A stretch of 45,118 bases of DNA from Bacillota bacterium (lineage in GTDB: Bacteria; Bacillota; Sulfobacillia; Sulfobacillales; JAIMBI01), in the NCBI GenBank assembly GCA_021820465.1, contig JAKADP010000001.1:1-45118 (forward strand). Reading direction: 5' to 3'. Made by a program: the position numbers and the translations under genes. A model generated the notes under the pieces. The model ran no database searches. It was not told the DNA's origin and saw only the letters and a program-made list of their open reading frames with translations. Shown here one piece after another: positions 35,179 through 44,008 of the stretch. How positions within the stretch are numbered: position 1 is the stretch's first letter; every line of letters begins with the position of its first letter.

Positions 35179-35643
35179 TTATTGATCCGGCAGCACCACC
35201 ACCTGATAGGCCGACACCTGCAGCAGGGTCTCCACCGCCGTGGTGATTTCCTGACGCACGGCGGGCGAGCGCGCTCCGCTGGCCACCACGACCACGCCCT
35301 GAATCTGAGGCGCCAGCACCCGCTGGCTCGAGCGGGGGGGCCCCACCACCGTGGTGGACCCCGCCGCCAGGGACACCGCCACGTGGACCGATCCACTGCC
35401 AGGGATGGCGGCCACCACACCCGCCACTTGGTGGCCGATTTGCGCCGCCTGGGCGCCGAGCCCCGTGCTCCCCGCGAGGGCGGTGGACGGGGCCGCCGGC
35501 GGGCGGCTCTTGGCAGCCCCGGCGCCCCACGAGCCCCACGCCACCAAGGCCAGGCCCAGAGCGCCCACCACCAAGAGGCGCCACACGGTGGACCGGTCAT
35601 CCTGCCACAGGTTACCCAGGGTACTGCGCCAATCCGGCTTCAT
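35179..35643 (-). CDS. spoIIIAG: Stage III sporulation protein AG
   Basis: Membrane-anchored ring protein (154 aa). Transmembrane helix at about 22-42 (WRLLVVGALGLALVAWG), a linker of Ser/Ala/Gly, then a ring-building domain (80-154) with GSVHVAVSLAAGSTTVVG and RQEITTAVETLLQVSAYQVVVLP. In Bacillus SpoIIIAG forms a 30-subunit ring with a beta-barrel insert; this copy is shorter than the Bacillus protein (about 229 aa) and seems to lack much of that insert. ATG 35643 overlaps the end of spoIIIAF by 32 bases. Confidence 0.9.
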   Translation of the reverse strand: MKPDWRSTLGNLWQDDRSTVWRLLVVGALGLALVAWGSWGAGAAKSRPPAAPSTALAGSTGLGAQAAQIGHQVAGVVAAIPGSGSVHVAVSLAAGSTTVVGPPRSSQRVLAPQIQGVVVVASGARSPAVRQEITTAVETLLQVSAYQVVVLPDQ

Positions 35644-36115
35644 GGTCTGCTCTCCCCCTTCCGCGGCCCGGGGCCGGCTGCACCATTACGTGCACCTGCC
35701 CGGCGGGCACCTGCATCACCTCCTCTACGGCGGACCGTGCGGCGTCCGCCACCCCGGGCGGCATCCGGGCCCCCCATACCACCACCTCGACGCCGGCAGG
35801 CTGGCGCGTGACCGCCGCCCCGGCCACTCCCGGCAGACTCTCGATCACCGCGGCCACCTCCTGGCGCTCCTGGCGGCGCACCAGCTGCGCTAGGTGGCTG
35901 GGACGGCCTGCGCCCAGCCATCGACTGGCGCCGGCACGGGTGAGGCCCCGCACGAATCCCCATACCGGCCCAATGAGAGCCAGCAGGATGATGAGGCCCG
36001 CGACCAGCGCGGCATAGCGCTTCAGGTCGCCCACGGGCAAGAGCCACTCCAGCAGCGTGGCCAGCAGGGCCAGCACGATGAGAGTGCGGACCCACTCCGC
36101 CACGCCCGGGATCAC
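35612..36115 (-). CDS. spoIIIAF: Stage III sporulation protein AF
   Basis: A 167-residue membrane protein with two N-terminal helices (VAEWVRTLIVLALLATLLEW, then YAALVAGLIILLALIGPVWG) followed by a soluble ring-building-like domain (RRQERQEVAAVIESLPGVAG to VPAGQVHVMVQPA). The GTG at 36115 overlaps the spoIIIAE stop (GTGA). The same frame is open far upstream as an artefact of codon bias, not a fusion. The Bacillus protein is about 206 aa, so the C-terminal part is shortened. Confidence 0.88.
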   Translation of the reverse strand: MIPGVAEWVRTLIVLALLATLLEWLLPVGDLKRYAALVAGLIILLALIGPVWGFVRGLTRAGASRWLGAGRPSHLAQLVRRQERQEVAAVIESLPGVAGAAVTRQPAGVEVVVWGARMPPGVADAARSAVEEVMQVPAGQVHVMVQPAPGRGRGRADHEAGLAQYPG

Positions 36116-37314
36116 GGGGCCACCCCGCTGGCGGTGGCGACGACCATCGACACGGTGAGGAAAAACATCAGCGCCACCGCAGCCCCCACCGCGGCCAGCA
36201 GCCCCAAGCCCGCCGCCATCGCCTGAAGCGTCTTGCCCACCCCGGCCACGCCCAGAGGCTCGGCCCCTGCCGCCGCCAGCCGGTATAGCAGGCTGAGCAG
36301 CAACACCTTGACGAGAGGAAATGCCACCGTCAGCATGACGCCGAGGGCCACCGTCACGCCCACGGCCGTGAGCAGAAGTCCCGACGACCGCAGCACCACG
36401 TCCATCGCATCGGAGAACAACTTGCCCACGACAGGAATCGCCGCGTTGGTCAGGAACTTGCCAGTGCGGAGCGCGAGCCCGTCCGCCACCTTGCCGGCGG
36501 CATTCTCCATCGCCACCGTCGCGAGAAACACCGTCAGCAGTCCGCCCAGGCTGAACGTCGCCACCTGCTTCAGCAAGCCGGCGAGCTGGGTGAGGCGAAA
36601 CGCGGGCATCCAGGCCGACACCACGTCCAGCGCCACGGCCAGCAGAACCAGCGGGAGGACCCAGTCGGTGGTGGCCAGCGCCACCAGGTTCACGGCGGCC
36701 ACAATCAGCGGGTGAAAGAGCCCCGCCGACGTGAGCGCCCCACTGGATGCCATCAGCACCACGACCACCGGAATCGACGCCTCCATGAGGTGCAGCAGGC
36801 TGTGCATCATGCCCGCGATGATCCCCACGGCGGTGCCAAACGACGACAGAGCCACGGCCACGAGCGCGGCGGTCACCACCAGCTGCGCCACCCGGGCGAC
36901 GTCTCGCCCCGGGAACGCATCGGCCAGCCGCATGATCACGGCACCCATCACCGTCAGCACCAGCAGGATCCCCAAAAGCCGCCCCTCCAGCAGCACATCG
37001 CCGCCGACAGCCTGCAGCAGGGCATTCAGGAGCTGGTGCACGTGAAACGGGTTCTGATGCGTGAGCAGGGCGTGGACAACGTCCCTCACCGACAGCGGAT
37101 GCGCCCCCGATGCTTTCCCCAACGCCTCCAACGCATGGTCCAGCTGGGCCGTGTTCAGGGTTTTGAGCTCCTCGGCGGTGGGGTTCACGGAGGCGGCCCA
37201 GGCCGTCGGCCCGCACCCCACCCCCGCCGCGACACTCCCTCCCAAGGCCAGCATCCATCGCCACGCCCTCCTCCCCACCCTCCCCACCCTCCGATCCTCC
37301 TCGCCTGGCCCCAC
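36112..37314 (-). CDS. spoIIIAE: Stage III sporulation protein AE
   Basis: Polytopic membrane protein (up to 400 aa) of the SpoIIIA export-like channel. A signal-like N-terminus (WMLALGGSVAAGVGC) precedes the extracytoplasmic segment TAEELKTLNTAQLDHALEAL and about eight hydrophobic helices including LLEGRLLGILLVLTVMGAVI and LLKQVATFSLGGLLTVFLAT; VADGLALRTGKFLTNAAIP with VVGKLFSDAMDVV is a family hallmark. The start is uncertain: GTG 37314 gives the full frame, but ATG 37254 would begin at the signal-like segment; the intervening DNA is a run of GGAGG-like purine repeats. Confidence 0.93.
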   Translation of the reverse strand: MGPGEEDRRVGRVGRRAWRWMLALGGSVAAGVGCGPTAWAASVNPTAEELKTLNTAQLDHALEALGKASGAHPLSVRDVVHALLTHQNPFHVHQLLNALLQAVGGDVLLEGRLLGILLVLTVMGAVIMRLADAFPGRDVARVAQLVVTAALVAVALSSFGTAVGIIAGMMHSLLHLMEASIPVVVVLMASSGALTSAGLFHPLIVAAVNLVALATTDWVLPLVLLAVALDVVSAWMPAFRLTQLAGLLKQVATFSLGGLLTVFLATVAMENAAGKVADGLALRTGKFLTNAAIPVVGKLFSDAMDVVLRSSGLLLTAVGVTVALGVMLTVAFPLVKVLLLSLLYRLAAAGAEPLGVAGVGKTLQAMAAGLGLLAAVGAAVALMFFLTVSMVVATASGVAP

Positions 37315-37332
37315 TCTGCCGCCCCCAGCCCA

Positions 37333-37737
37333 TTACCCGGGAATCATTCGGAAAAGCAGCTGCACAATGGCGGTCAGGACCGGGACCGCCAGCACCAGGA
37401 TCAAAACTTTTCCGGCCAGCTCCACCTTGCTGGCCAGGGCTCCCTCCCCGGCGTCCCGCGCCACTTCCGCGCCCAGCGTGGCCACGTACGCGATGCCCAG
37501 CACCTTCAGCAGCAGAGCCAAATAGAGCCCGCGCACGTGGGCCAGGGCCGCGATCCGGCCCAGCGCCGCCACCACCTGTGCCAGCGGGACCATGATGGCG
37601 AGCAGCAGCACCACCGCCGCCGCAACCCGCACCACCATCGCCGCCGACCGGTGCTGAAACTGGCCCAGCACCACCAGAAGCACGGTGGCCGTGAGGCCCA
37701 CGCCCACCAGGCGCAGGGCCGTCGCCATGCCCAGCAC
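37333..37737 (-). CDS. spoIIIAD: Stage III sporulation protein AD
   Basis: Small membrane protein (134 aa) with four hydrophobic segments: near 9-26, 38-60, 70-88 and 110-130. The family stretch VRGLYLALLLKVLGIAYVAT followed by DAGEGALASKVELAGKV is clear. GTG 37737, or ATG three codons later, begins right after the spoIIIAC stop. SpoIIIAC and AD resemble each other and are thought to form part of the base of the channel. Confidence 0.93.
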   Translation of the reverse strand: MLGMATALRLVGVGLTATVLLVVLGQFQHRSAAMVVRVAAAVVLLLAIMVPLAQVVAALGRIAALAHVRGLYLALLLKVLGIAYVATLGAEVARDAGEGALASKVELAGKVLILVLAVPVLTAIVQLLFRMIPG

Positions 37738-37740
37738 GCC

Positions 37741-37938
37741 CTACAGGTGGAACAAGGTGAGCACCGTCTTGAACAGCTGTCCGATGACCTGCACCACCAT
37801 CAGGAGCATGACGGCCACCCCCCCCACCGCCACCAAGTTCCCCAGCTCCTTGCGGTTGACGCGGTCCAAGATTTCGTACGCAATCGCCACCACGAACCCA
37901 ATGCCTGCCAACCGCAGGATGAGGTCGATGTTGACCAT
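37741..37938 (-). CDS. spoIIIAC: Stage III sporulation protein AC
   Basis: A 65-residue protein with two membrane helices (LILRLAGIGFVVAIAYEIL and LVAVGGVAVMLLMVVQVIG) joined by DRVNRKELGN, exactly the length and pattern of the family. ATG 37938 with AAGGAGG upstream. The frame remains open far upstream, but that part is the shadow of spoIIIAB and AA. Confidence 0.95.
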   Translation of the reverse strand: MVNIDLILRLAGIGFVVAIAYEILDRVNRKELGNLVAVGGVAVMLLMVVQVIGQLFKTVLTLFHL

Positions 37939-37961
37939 GCCGCCTCCTTGCCCCCAGGCGC

Positions 37962-38480
37962 CTACGCCACCAGCACCGCCAGCGCCACCCCCGACAGCGC
38001 CACCACGCTCGCCAGCGCGCGCCCCGTGCCATCGCGTGCCCGCCGCGCTTCCACTTCCAGCCGCCGGAGCCGCTCGCGGCACGCCTCCAGATGGCCCACC
38101 GCCTGCTCGCGCGAATACCGTCCCAGCACGGGCCCCAGCTCGGACAGCACGGCAACGTCCTCGGGGGACAGGAAGGCGGCGGCCCGCACGCTGTCGCGCC
38201 ACAGCTCGTCGGTGCTCCGGTCCGATCCCAACCCCGCGACGAAGCGCTCGGTCACCCTCCACACGCCCGGTGGCGAGCCGGCTCGAGCGGCCGCCACGGC
38301 CCGCCCCAGCTCCCGCCCCTGCCACCCCACTTCCGAAGCCAGCCGCGCCAGCCACGTTTGCCACCCCTCGAGCTCCTCCACGCGGCGGGCATAGGGCCGC
38401 TGGGCCACTCGGCCGGCCAGAAGTCCCGCGAGCGCCAACAGCATGGCGCCCAGCACTCTCAGCGACCACGGCGCCGGCAT
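37962..38480 (-). CDS. spoIIIAB: Stage III sporulation protein AB
   Basis: A 172-residue protein with an N-terminal membrane helix (LRVLGAMLLALAGLLAGRVA), an all-helical cytoplasmic domain (WQTWLARLASEVGWQGREL, LSPEDVAVLSELGPVLGRYS, HLEACRERLRRLEVEARR) and a C-terminal helix SVVALSGVALAVLVA. It resembles GspF/T2SS inner-membrane partners of the SpoIIIAA ATPase. ATG 38480 shares one base with the spoIIIAA stop (TGATG). Confidence 0.93.
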   Translation of the reverse strand: MPAPWSLRVLGAMLLALAGLLAGRVAQRPYARRVEELEGWQTWLARLASEVGWQGRELGRAVAAARAGSPPGVWRVTERFVAGLGSDRSTDELWRDSVRAAAFLSPEDVAVLSELGPVLGRYSREQAVGHLEACRERLRRLEVEARRARDGTGRALASVVALSGVALAVLVA

Positions 38481-39415
38481 CAGACGCGGACCACCCCGTG
38501 GAGCCGCCCCTGTGGCCCCAGCTCCACCAGGGCGTCAACCACCAGATTGCGGAGCAGGGCGCCCACGACGGGGTGCCTCCGGGCCTCCGCCCGATCTCCG
38601 GCGTGGGCGGTGGCCAACACCGCACATCCCGACCGCCGGGCCCACTCGAGCGCCGCCACGTCCTCCATGCCCCCCACTTCGTCCACGGCCACGGCATCGG
38701 GGCCCAGCGCCCGCACGGCGGCACGAAGCCCCGCCGGCTTGGGCCAGCCGTCCAGCACGTCGGTGTGCGCTCCCAAGTCAAAGCGGCCCGGGCCCGCGCC
38801 GCCCTGAATCTCGCTGCGCTCGTCCACCACCACCATCCGCTGGCCGGCGTCCGACCACTGGCGCACCACGTCGCGCAGCACCGTGGTTTTGCCCGTGCGC
38901 GGCGGTCCGATCAGCAGCAGCGAGGGAGCCGCCCGATCCGGCACGGCGGCCCGCACGGCCTGCAGCACCGGGTCGGCCGCGCCGCGCACCGCCCGCGCCA
39001 CCCGGATGTCGACGCCCGTCCAATCGCGCACCGTGGCCACCCGCCCGTCCTGAAGCACCGCCCGCCCGGCAAGGCCGGCTCGATGCCCTCCCGGGAGCGT
39101 GAGAAACCCCTCCGCCAGCTCCGGCTCGTGCGCATAGAGCGAGCGCGCCGCCAGCCGCTCCACCAGCGCCCCGAGCTCGTCGGCCTCCAGCACGGGGAGG
39201 CCCGCCGGGCGGTCCGAGACCCCGTGTGGCCCTAGGTACGTCCACCACCCCGCCCCATACAGCGCGACCGGGCGGTGCAGGCGGAAGCGCATTTCCTCCA
39301 GTCCGGCCGCCTGCTCGCGGCGTTGGCTGGAAAACCGCACGAATCCGGGCACCAGCGAACTGGGCACCCACTGTTCGAGCCCGGCCGCGGGACTCGTGGG
39401 CAGTGCGGTCAGCAT
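38480..39415 (-). CDS. spoIIIAA: Stage III sporulation protein AA (ATPase)
   Basis: Cytoplasmic ATPase (311 aa) of secretion-ATPase type, proposed to power the mother cell-forespore channel. Walker A is LLIGPPRTGKTTVLRDVVRQ near residue 157; VVVDERSEIQGG and AVAVDEVGGMEDVAAL provide the acidic Walker B region, with ATAHAGDRAEARRHPV as the sensor segment. The N-terminal domain has EEMRFRLHRPVALYGAG. ATG 39415 with GAGGAGG six bases upstream; the longer frame to 39754 has no support. First gene of the spoIIIA operon behind the sigma-E-like promoter. Confidence 0.95.
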   Translation of the reverse strand: MLTALPTSPAAGLEQWVPSSLVPGFVRFSSQRREQAAGLEEMRFRLHRPVALYGAGWWTYLGPHGVSDRPAGLPVLEADELGALVERLAARSLYAHEPELAEGFLTLPGGHRAGLAGRAVLQDGRVATVRDWTGVDIRVARAVRGAADPVLQAVRAAVPDRAAPSLLLIGPPRTGKTTVLRDVVRQWSDAGQRMVVVDERSEIQGGAGPGRFDLGAHTDVLDGWPKPAGLRAAVRALGPDAVAVDEVGGMEDVAALEWARRSGCAVLATAHAGDRAEARRHPVVGALLRNLVVDALVELGPQGRLHGVVRV

Positions 39416-39465
39416 GCCACCCCTCCTCTTGGCTTGACCCTGGTTGACTCGACGCCTGGTCGCTA

Positions 39466-39494
39466 AAGGTATGGGACGGGCCACCGCCGTAGAC
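39466..39494 (-). promoter_or_regulatory. Candidate sigma-E promoter of the spoIIIA operon
   Basis: Minus strand GTCTAC (39494-39489), a 15-base spacer and CATACCTT (39473-39466), which matches the sigma-E -10 consensus CATACAnT in seven of eight positions. Bacillus spoIIIA is transcribed by sigma-E, and the site lies about 50 bases before the spoIIIAA start. Confidence 0.6.
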
Positions 39495-39548
39495 CGCCTG
39501 GGCCATCCCGTGAACGCGCCGGACCCACATGACGCCCGGCGCACGCGA

Positions 39549-39581
39549 AAGCCGCTCGCCCCCGGCTGGGACGAGCGGCTT
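39549..39581 (-). terminator. Terminator after the zinc-ribbon gene
   Basis: A perfect 10-bp stem AAGCCGCTCG/CGAGCGGCTT with a 13-base loop, followed by T and CGCG, 16 bases after the stop of the CD1247-like gene. It isolates the gcvP-efp transcript from the sigma-E-controlled spoIIIA operon. Confidence 0.65.
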
Positions 39582-39597
39582 GGGTGCGGCGGCGGCT

Positions 39598-40143
39598 TTA
39601 CTCCTCCCGGCGGATATGCGCCCCGGCGTGCCCCTTCGTGGTGCGGTCGACCAGCGTGTCGGCTTCGGCCGCCTCGCCTCCGCCGTCTTCGTCTTCGTCG
39701 GTGACGAGCCGGTCCGCGGCGCTGTCGAACACCACATAGCCGCAGTGTGGGCACGTCAGCTCGACGCCGTCTTGAGAAAACAAATGCTCCGCATAATAGC
39801 TGGGCTGGTCACACTGCGGGCACTCCAACTCCACATACGCCTCATCATCGTCGAAGTCGCCTAGCTGCTGCGACGGCCCCCCGTCGCCCAAAACGCCGTC
39901 ATCCTCGTCATCCTCGTCATCATCGTAAAGCGACTCCTCCAGGCACAAGAGGTCGTTGTCGATTTCCTCGACATAGTCTTCCACCTCTCGCTGGTCCTGG
40001 CGCAACTCATCGACGTCCAGCGCCACCGCCCGCAGGACCTGAATAACCTCTGCCAACACTTTACCCTCGCGGCCCGACTCCGCCAGGTCGTACCGCTCGG
40101 CCAATCCCGCCACGTAGGCCACCTTGCGCCTGAGTTCCGCCAT
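39598..40143 (-). CDS. CD1247-type zinc-ribbon protein
   Basis: A 181-residue cytoplasmic protein. Residues 1-70 match the N-terminal domain of CD1247-type Firmicute proteins (ELRRKVAYVAGLAERYDL, GKVLAEVIQVLRAVALDVDEL); a very acidic linker with runs of Asp/Glu follows (72-100), then a zinc ribbon with CPQCDQ and CPHCGY (about 107-137). The family habitually lies just before spoIIIAA, as here, but its function is not known. ATG 40143 with GGAGG upstream; an ATG seven codons earlier lacks a ribosome site. Confidence 0.82.
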   Translation of the reverse strand: MAELRRKVAYVAGLAERYDLAESGREGKVLAEVIQVLRAVALDVDELRQDQREVEDYVEEIDNDLLCLEESLYDDDEDDEDDGVLGDGGPSQQLGDFDDDEAYVELECPQCDQPSYYAEHLFSQDGVELTCPHCGYVVFDSAADRLVTDEDEDGGGEAAEADTLVDRTTKGHAGAHIRREE

Positions 40144-40197
40144 GCGCTCCCTCCTCCGCGCCATTAAGGTGCGCGCGGCGAGACGCTTTCATACGGC

Positions 40198-40755
40198 TCA
40201 GGCGCGGCCTAGGTACTGGCCCGTGCGGGTGTCCACCAGAATGCGGTCGCCGGTTTCGACAAACAGCGGCACCTTGACGACCGCGCCCGTCTCGGTGGTG
40301 GCCGGCTTGTTGCCGCCACTGGCGGTGTCGCCCCTCAGTCCAGGGTCCGTCTCGGTCACCGTCAGTTCGACGGAGTTGGGCAGTTCGACGGAGATGGGCG
40401 CGTCGCGGTACAGCACAATGTAGCAGGTCATGTTTTCCTTGAGGTACTTCACACCCTCGCCAACCTGGTCTGCCGACAGCCCAATTTGCTCGAACGACTC
40501 GGTGTCCATGAAGGTGTACTCGCCGCTGCTCTCATAAAGATACTGCATCTCGCGCCGCTCCACCTTGGCAGCGGCCACCCGCTCCCCCGCGTTGAAGGTG
40601 CGCTCCACCGTGCTGCCGGTAAGCAGGTTCTTCATCTTGGTGCGCACAAATGCCGAGCCCTTGCCCGGCTTGACGTGCTGAAATTCAAGCACCTGCCACA
40701 CCTGGCCGTCGTACTCGATGGTCACCCCGTTGCGAAAGTCGTTGCTGGATATCAC
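40198..40755 (-). CDS. efp: Translation elongation factor P
   Basis: Ribosome-binding factor (185 aa) that relieves stalling at proline runs. It has three beta-barrel domains: KOW-like N-terminal part with the tip loop KPGKGSAF (Lys 32 position), the OB domain ([19 protein letters not shown]) and the C-terminal OB domain with the family signature [25 protein letters not shown] 40755 overlaps the aroQ stop (GTGA), with AAGGAGG upstream. The order aroQ-efp is as in Bacillus apart from the missing peptidase gene papA. Confidence 0.98.
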   Translation of the reverse strand: MISSNDFRNGVTIEYDGQVWQVLEFQHVKPGKGSAFVRTKMKNLLTGSTVERTFNAGERVAAAKVERREMQYLYESSGEYTFMDTESFEQIGLSADQVGEGVKYLKENMTCYIVLYRDAPISVELPNSVELTVTETDPGLRGDTASGGNKPATTETGAVVKVPLFVETGDRILVDTRTGQYLGRA

Positions 40756-41234
40756 GAGCGTCCCCCTCCTTCTTCCTCCACGCTTGGTGCGGCTGGCCCG
40801 GGCCAGCCGCCCTGGAGAAGCGCCTCCAGGGCCAATCGGTAGCCCAGCGGCCCCAGGCCGGCAATTTGGCCAGCCACCACCGGCGCCAGCACGAGGCGGT
40901 GACGGAACGGCTCTCGTCGAAAGACGTTCGTCAGATGCACCTCCACCACGGGGTAAGGCAGTGCGGCGATGCAGTCCCGCAGCGCGAAGCCGTAGTGCGC
41001 GAGGGCGCCGGGATTCAGAGCGACGCCGTCGAGGCGGCCCACGCCCGCCTCCAAGAAGTCGATGAGCGCGCCTTCGGCATTCGACTGATGCGCCTCCACC
41101 GCGGCGCCGTGGGCTTGGCCCCAGACTACGAGGGCCCGGATGATCTCGTCCAGGGATGCCGCGCCGTACACAGTGGGCTCGCGCTCGCCCAGCCGCCCCA
41201 GGTTGGGGCCATTAACCACCGCGAGCCGCGTCAC
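40752..41234 (-). CDS. aroQ: Type II 3-dehydroquinate dehydratase
   Basis: Third step of the shikimate pathway, 3-dehydroquinate to 3-dehydroshikimate (160 aa, dodecamer). Family features: [20 protein letters not shown] (substrate Asn, Arg and catalytic Tyr), [40 protein letters not shown] with the catalytic His, and [22 protein letters not shown] 41234 overlaps the glyA stop (GTGA). Confidence 0.96.
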   Translation of the reverse strand: MTRLAVVNGPNLGRLGEREPTVYGAASLDEIIRALVVWGQAHGAAVEAHQSNAEGALIDFLEAGVGRLDGVALNPGALAHYGFALRDCIAALPYPVVEVHLTNVFRREPFRHRLVLAPVVAGQIAGLGPLGYRLALEALLQGGWPGPAAPSVEEEGGGRS

Positions 41235-42469
41235 GCGTCCACGCCCGGCAGGGGGAAGTGCCGCGCCAGCCGCTCGACGTCGTGGCGAACCGGCGCCGCC
41301 GCGGTGTCGTCGGCGGCGCGAAGCGCCCGCCCAATCAGCCGACCCAGCTGATCCATCTCTGCGAGCCCAAAGCCCCGGGTGGTCACGGCCGGTGTCCCGA
41401 TGCGGATGCCGGACCCAATGGCCGGCTTTTCGGGGTCGTACGGGATCGTGTTTTTGTTGACCGTAATGTGCACCTTCGCCAAGCGCGCCTGCGCCTCCCG
41501 GCCTGTCAGCGACAGGGGCCGCACGTCCACCAGCATCAGGTGGTTGTCGGTTCCGCCCGACACCACGCGGAGCCCCTCCGCCACGAGGCTGTTGGCGAGC
41601 CGGCGCGCGTTTTGCACGACCTGGTGCTGGTAGGTGCGAAACGCGGGGGTATCCGCCTCGTGAAACGCCACGGCTTTCGCCGCGATGAGGTTCATGAGCG
41701 GCCCCCCCTGCAGGCCGGGAAACACGGCCTTGTCGACCGCCTTCGCCCACTCGGGGCTCCGCGTCAGAATGAACCCACCGCGCGGCCCTCGGAGCGTCTT
41801 GTGGGTCGTCGAGGTGACAAAGTCCGCATAAGGCATGGGGTTCGGATGCTCGCCCGCCGCGACGAGGCCGGCGATGTGGGCCATGTCCACCATGAGCAGG
41901 GCGCCCACCTCGTCAGCCACGCGCCGAAACGCGGCGAAGTCGATGACGCGCGGATAGGCCGTGGCTCCCGCCACGATGATGCGCGGCCGCTCCGCCAGCG
42001 CGCGCTGGCGGACCACGTCCATGTCAATCCGCTCCGTCTCCCGGTCCACCCCGTAGTCCACGACGCGATAGAACATGCCCGAGAAGTTGACCGGGCTTCC
42101 ATGCGTGAGGTGACCTCCCTGGGCCAGCGCCATCCCCATCAAGGTGTCGCCGGGTTTGAGGGCCGCCATGTAGACGGCCGTGTTGGCGGGCGCCCCCGCG
42201 TGAGGCTGCACGTTCGCAAAGGCTGCCTGATACAAGCCTTTCACACGCTCCTGGGCGAGTCGCTCGACGACGTCCACCCACTCGCAGCCCCCGTAATAGC
42301 GCCGCCCGGGATAGCCCTCCGCATACTTGTCCGTCATGACCGACCCCATCGCCTCACGCACGGCCGGTGATGTCCAGTTTTCGGACGCAATCAATTCCAG
42401 GTGAGACTGCTGCCGCGCCAGCTCGCCGGCAATCGCCGCATGCACTTCGGGATCCACTTCCGCCAGCAT
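41231..42469 (-). CDS. glyA: Serine hydroxymethyltransferase
   Basis: PLP enzyme (412 aa) interconverting serine and glycine with transfer of one carbon to tetrahydrofolate. Landmarks: [38 protein letters not shown], the PLP-binding [15 protein letters not shown] (Schiff-base Lys about 226), [15 protein letters not shown] and [16 protein letters not shown] 42469 with GAGAGGAG upstream. It directly follows gcvPB, so glycine made or used by the cleavage system is balanced by the same transcript. Confidence 0.98.
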   Translation of the reverse strand: MLAEVDPEVHAAIAGELARQQSHLELIASENWTSPAVREAMGSVMTDKYAEGYPGRRYYGGCEWVDVVERLAQERVKGLYQAAFANVQPHAGAPANTAVYMAALKPGDTLMGMALAQGGHLTHGSPVNFSGMFYRVVDYGVDRETERIDMDVVRQRALAERPRIIVAGATAYPRVIDFAAFRRVADEVGALLMVDMAHIAGLVAAGEHPNPMPYADFVTSTTHKTLRGPRGGFILTRSPEWAKAVDKAVFPGLQGGPLMNLIAAKAVAFHEADTPAFRTYQHQVVQNARRLANSLVAEGLRVVSGGTDNHLMLVDVRPLSLTGREAQARLAKVHITVNKNTIPYDPEKPAIGSGIRIGTPAVTTRGFGLAEMDQLGRLIGRALRAADDTAAAPVRHDVERLARHFPLPGVDA

Positions 42470-42499
42470 CGCGTGCTCCTCTCTCTCTGGCCGTCTCGA

Positions 42500-44008
42500 C
42501 TAGCGGCCGGGGGGCCCCTCGGCCCCGCCGGCGGCGCGCCACCGGATGTTGGGCCGGCGCGCGGCCTCGGCCTCGTCCAGCCGCCCCACGGGGGTGTGGT
42601 GCGGCGCCGTCTTGAGTGCCTCCGGGGTGGCGTCGATTTCCTTGTCGATGGCCGCCAGCGCGTCGGCAAACCGGTCCAGCGTCTCCTTGGATTCGGTCTC
42701 CGTGGGCTCGACCATCAGCGCCTCTTTCACCACGAGGGGGAAGTAGACGGTCGGCGGGTACACGCCATAATCGATGAGCCGCTTGGCCACATCCAGCGCG
42801 GACGCCCCCCGCTCCTTCTGGCCGGCCAGCGTCAGGACAAACTCGTGCATCACCGATCGGTCATAGCGCGTGGGAAACCGGTCGGCCAGCCGCCACCGCA
42901 GGTAGTTGGCGTTCAAGACCGCCGTGTGGGCCACGTCCCGGAGCCCCTCCGGGCCATGGCTCAAAATGTACGCCAGGGCGCGGAGCACAATGCCCACGTT
43001 GCCATAGTACGACCGCACCTTCCCGATGGACTGGGGGCGGTCGCCATCCCACGACAGTTCGCCGGACGGGGCGCGGCGCAAGCGTGGCCCAGGCAGGAAC
43101 GGCTCCAGCACGGCCTTCACCCCCACTGGTCCCGACCCCGGGCCTCCACCCCCGTGAGGTGTGCTGAAGGTTTTGTGCAGATTCAGGTGCACGACGTCAA
43201 ACCCCATGTCGCCCGGCCTCACCTCACCCAGAATGGCATTGGCATTAGCGCCGTCGTAGTACAGGAGGCCCCCGGCCTGGTGGACAACCTCAGCGATCTC
43301 CAGAATCTCGTCCTCAAACAGCCCCAGCGTGTTGGGATTGGTGAGCATGAGGCCGGCGGTGTCGCCGTTCACCAAGCCCCGCAGCGCGGCCAGGTCCACT
43401 CCGCCGCGCACATTCGACGGCACCACGGCCACTCGGTAGCCCGCCATGGCGGCCGTGGCAGGATTCGTTCCATGGGCGGAATCCGGAATGATGAGCGTGT
43501 GGCGCTCCTCGCCGCGGGCCCGAATCAGCGCCCGCATCAGCAGCACCCCCGTCAGCTCCCCCTGAGCGCCGGCCGCCGGCTGCAGCGTGACCGCATCCAT
43601 CCCCGATATTTCCCCGAGAATCTCCTCCATCATGGCGAGCAGCTCCAGCAGTCCCGGAACCGTCTCCTCCGGCTGGAGCGGATGCACGCGCTGGAAGCCG
43701 GGCAGGGCCGCCACCCACTCGTTCACCTTGGGGTTGTACTTCATCGTGCAGGACCCCAGCGGGTAAAAGCCCGTGTCCACGCCGTAGTTCATCTGCGAGA
43801 GGGCGGTGTAGTGCCGCACCACATCGTTTTCGGCCACCTCCGGCAGCCCGAGCGGCGCCGTGCGCGCCAGGGACGGCCCCAGCAAGGCGGCCTCGTCCAC
43901 GGCCGGCACGTCGGGCGCGGGCAGCCGCACTCCGCGGCGTCCCGGATGCGACCGATCGTAAATGAGCGGCGTGCGGTCCGCCTGCTGCCAGTCCGTACCT
44001 ACTGCCAT
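42500..44008 (-). CDS. gcvPB: Glycine dehydrogenase (decarboxylating) subunit 2
   Basis: C-terminal half of the P-protein, carrying PLP (502 aa). Motifs: [81 protein letters not shown] and the PLP lysine in [19 protein letters not shown]. It works with GcvPA, GcvH and GcvT to release CO2 and ammonia from glycine. ATG 44008 lies ten bases inside gcvPA with GGAGG upstream. The split two-gene form is the norm in Firmicutes. Confidence 0.97.
   Translation of the reverse strand: MAVGTDWQQADRTPLIYDRSHPGRRGVRLPAPDVPAVDEAALLGPSLARTAPLGLPEVAENDVVRHYTALSQMNYGVDTGFYPLGSCTMKYNPKVNEWVAALPGFQRVHPLQPEETVPGLLELLAMMEEILGEISGMDAVTLQPAAGAQGELTGVLLMRALIRARGEERHTLIIPDSAHGTNPATAAMAGYRVAVVPSNVRGGVDLAALRGLVNGDTAGLMLTNPNTLGLFEDEILEIAEVVHQAGGLLYYDGANANAILGEVRPGDMGFDVVHLNLHKTFSTPHGGGGPGSGPVGVKAVLEPFLPGPRLRRAPSGELSWDGDRPQSIGKVRSYYGNVGIVLRALAYILSHGPEGLRDVAHTAVLNANYLRWRLADRFPTRYDRSVMHEFVLTLAGQKERGASALDVAKRLIDYGVYPPTVYFPLVVKEALMVEPTETESKETLDRFADALAAIDKEIDATPEALKTAPHHTPVGRLDEAEAARRPNIRWRAAGGAEGPPGR

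Noticed and set aside
35612-38155. An 847-codon open frame covering spoIIIAF and running back through spoIIIAE to AB
   Set aside because: Only its last 168 codons encode spoIIIAF. The upstream part is the off-frame shadow of three other spoIIIA genes, kept open by high GC; its composition (Gly/Arg runs) is not protein-like.
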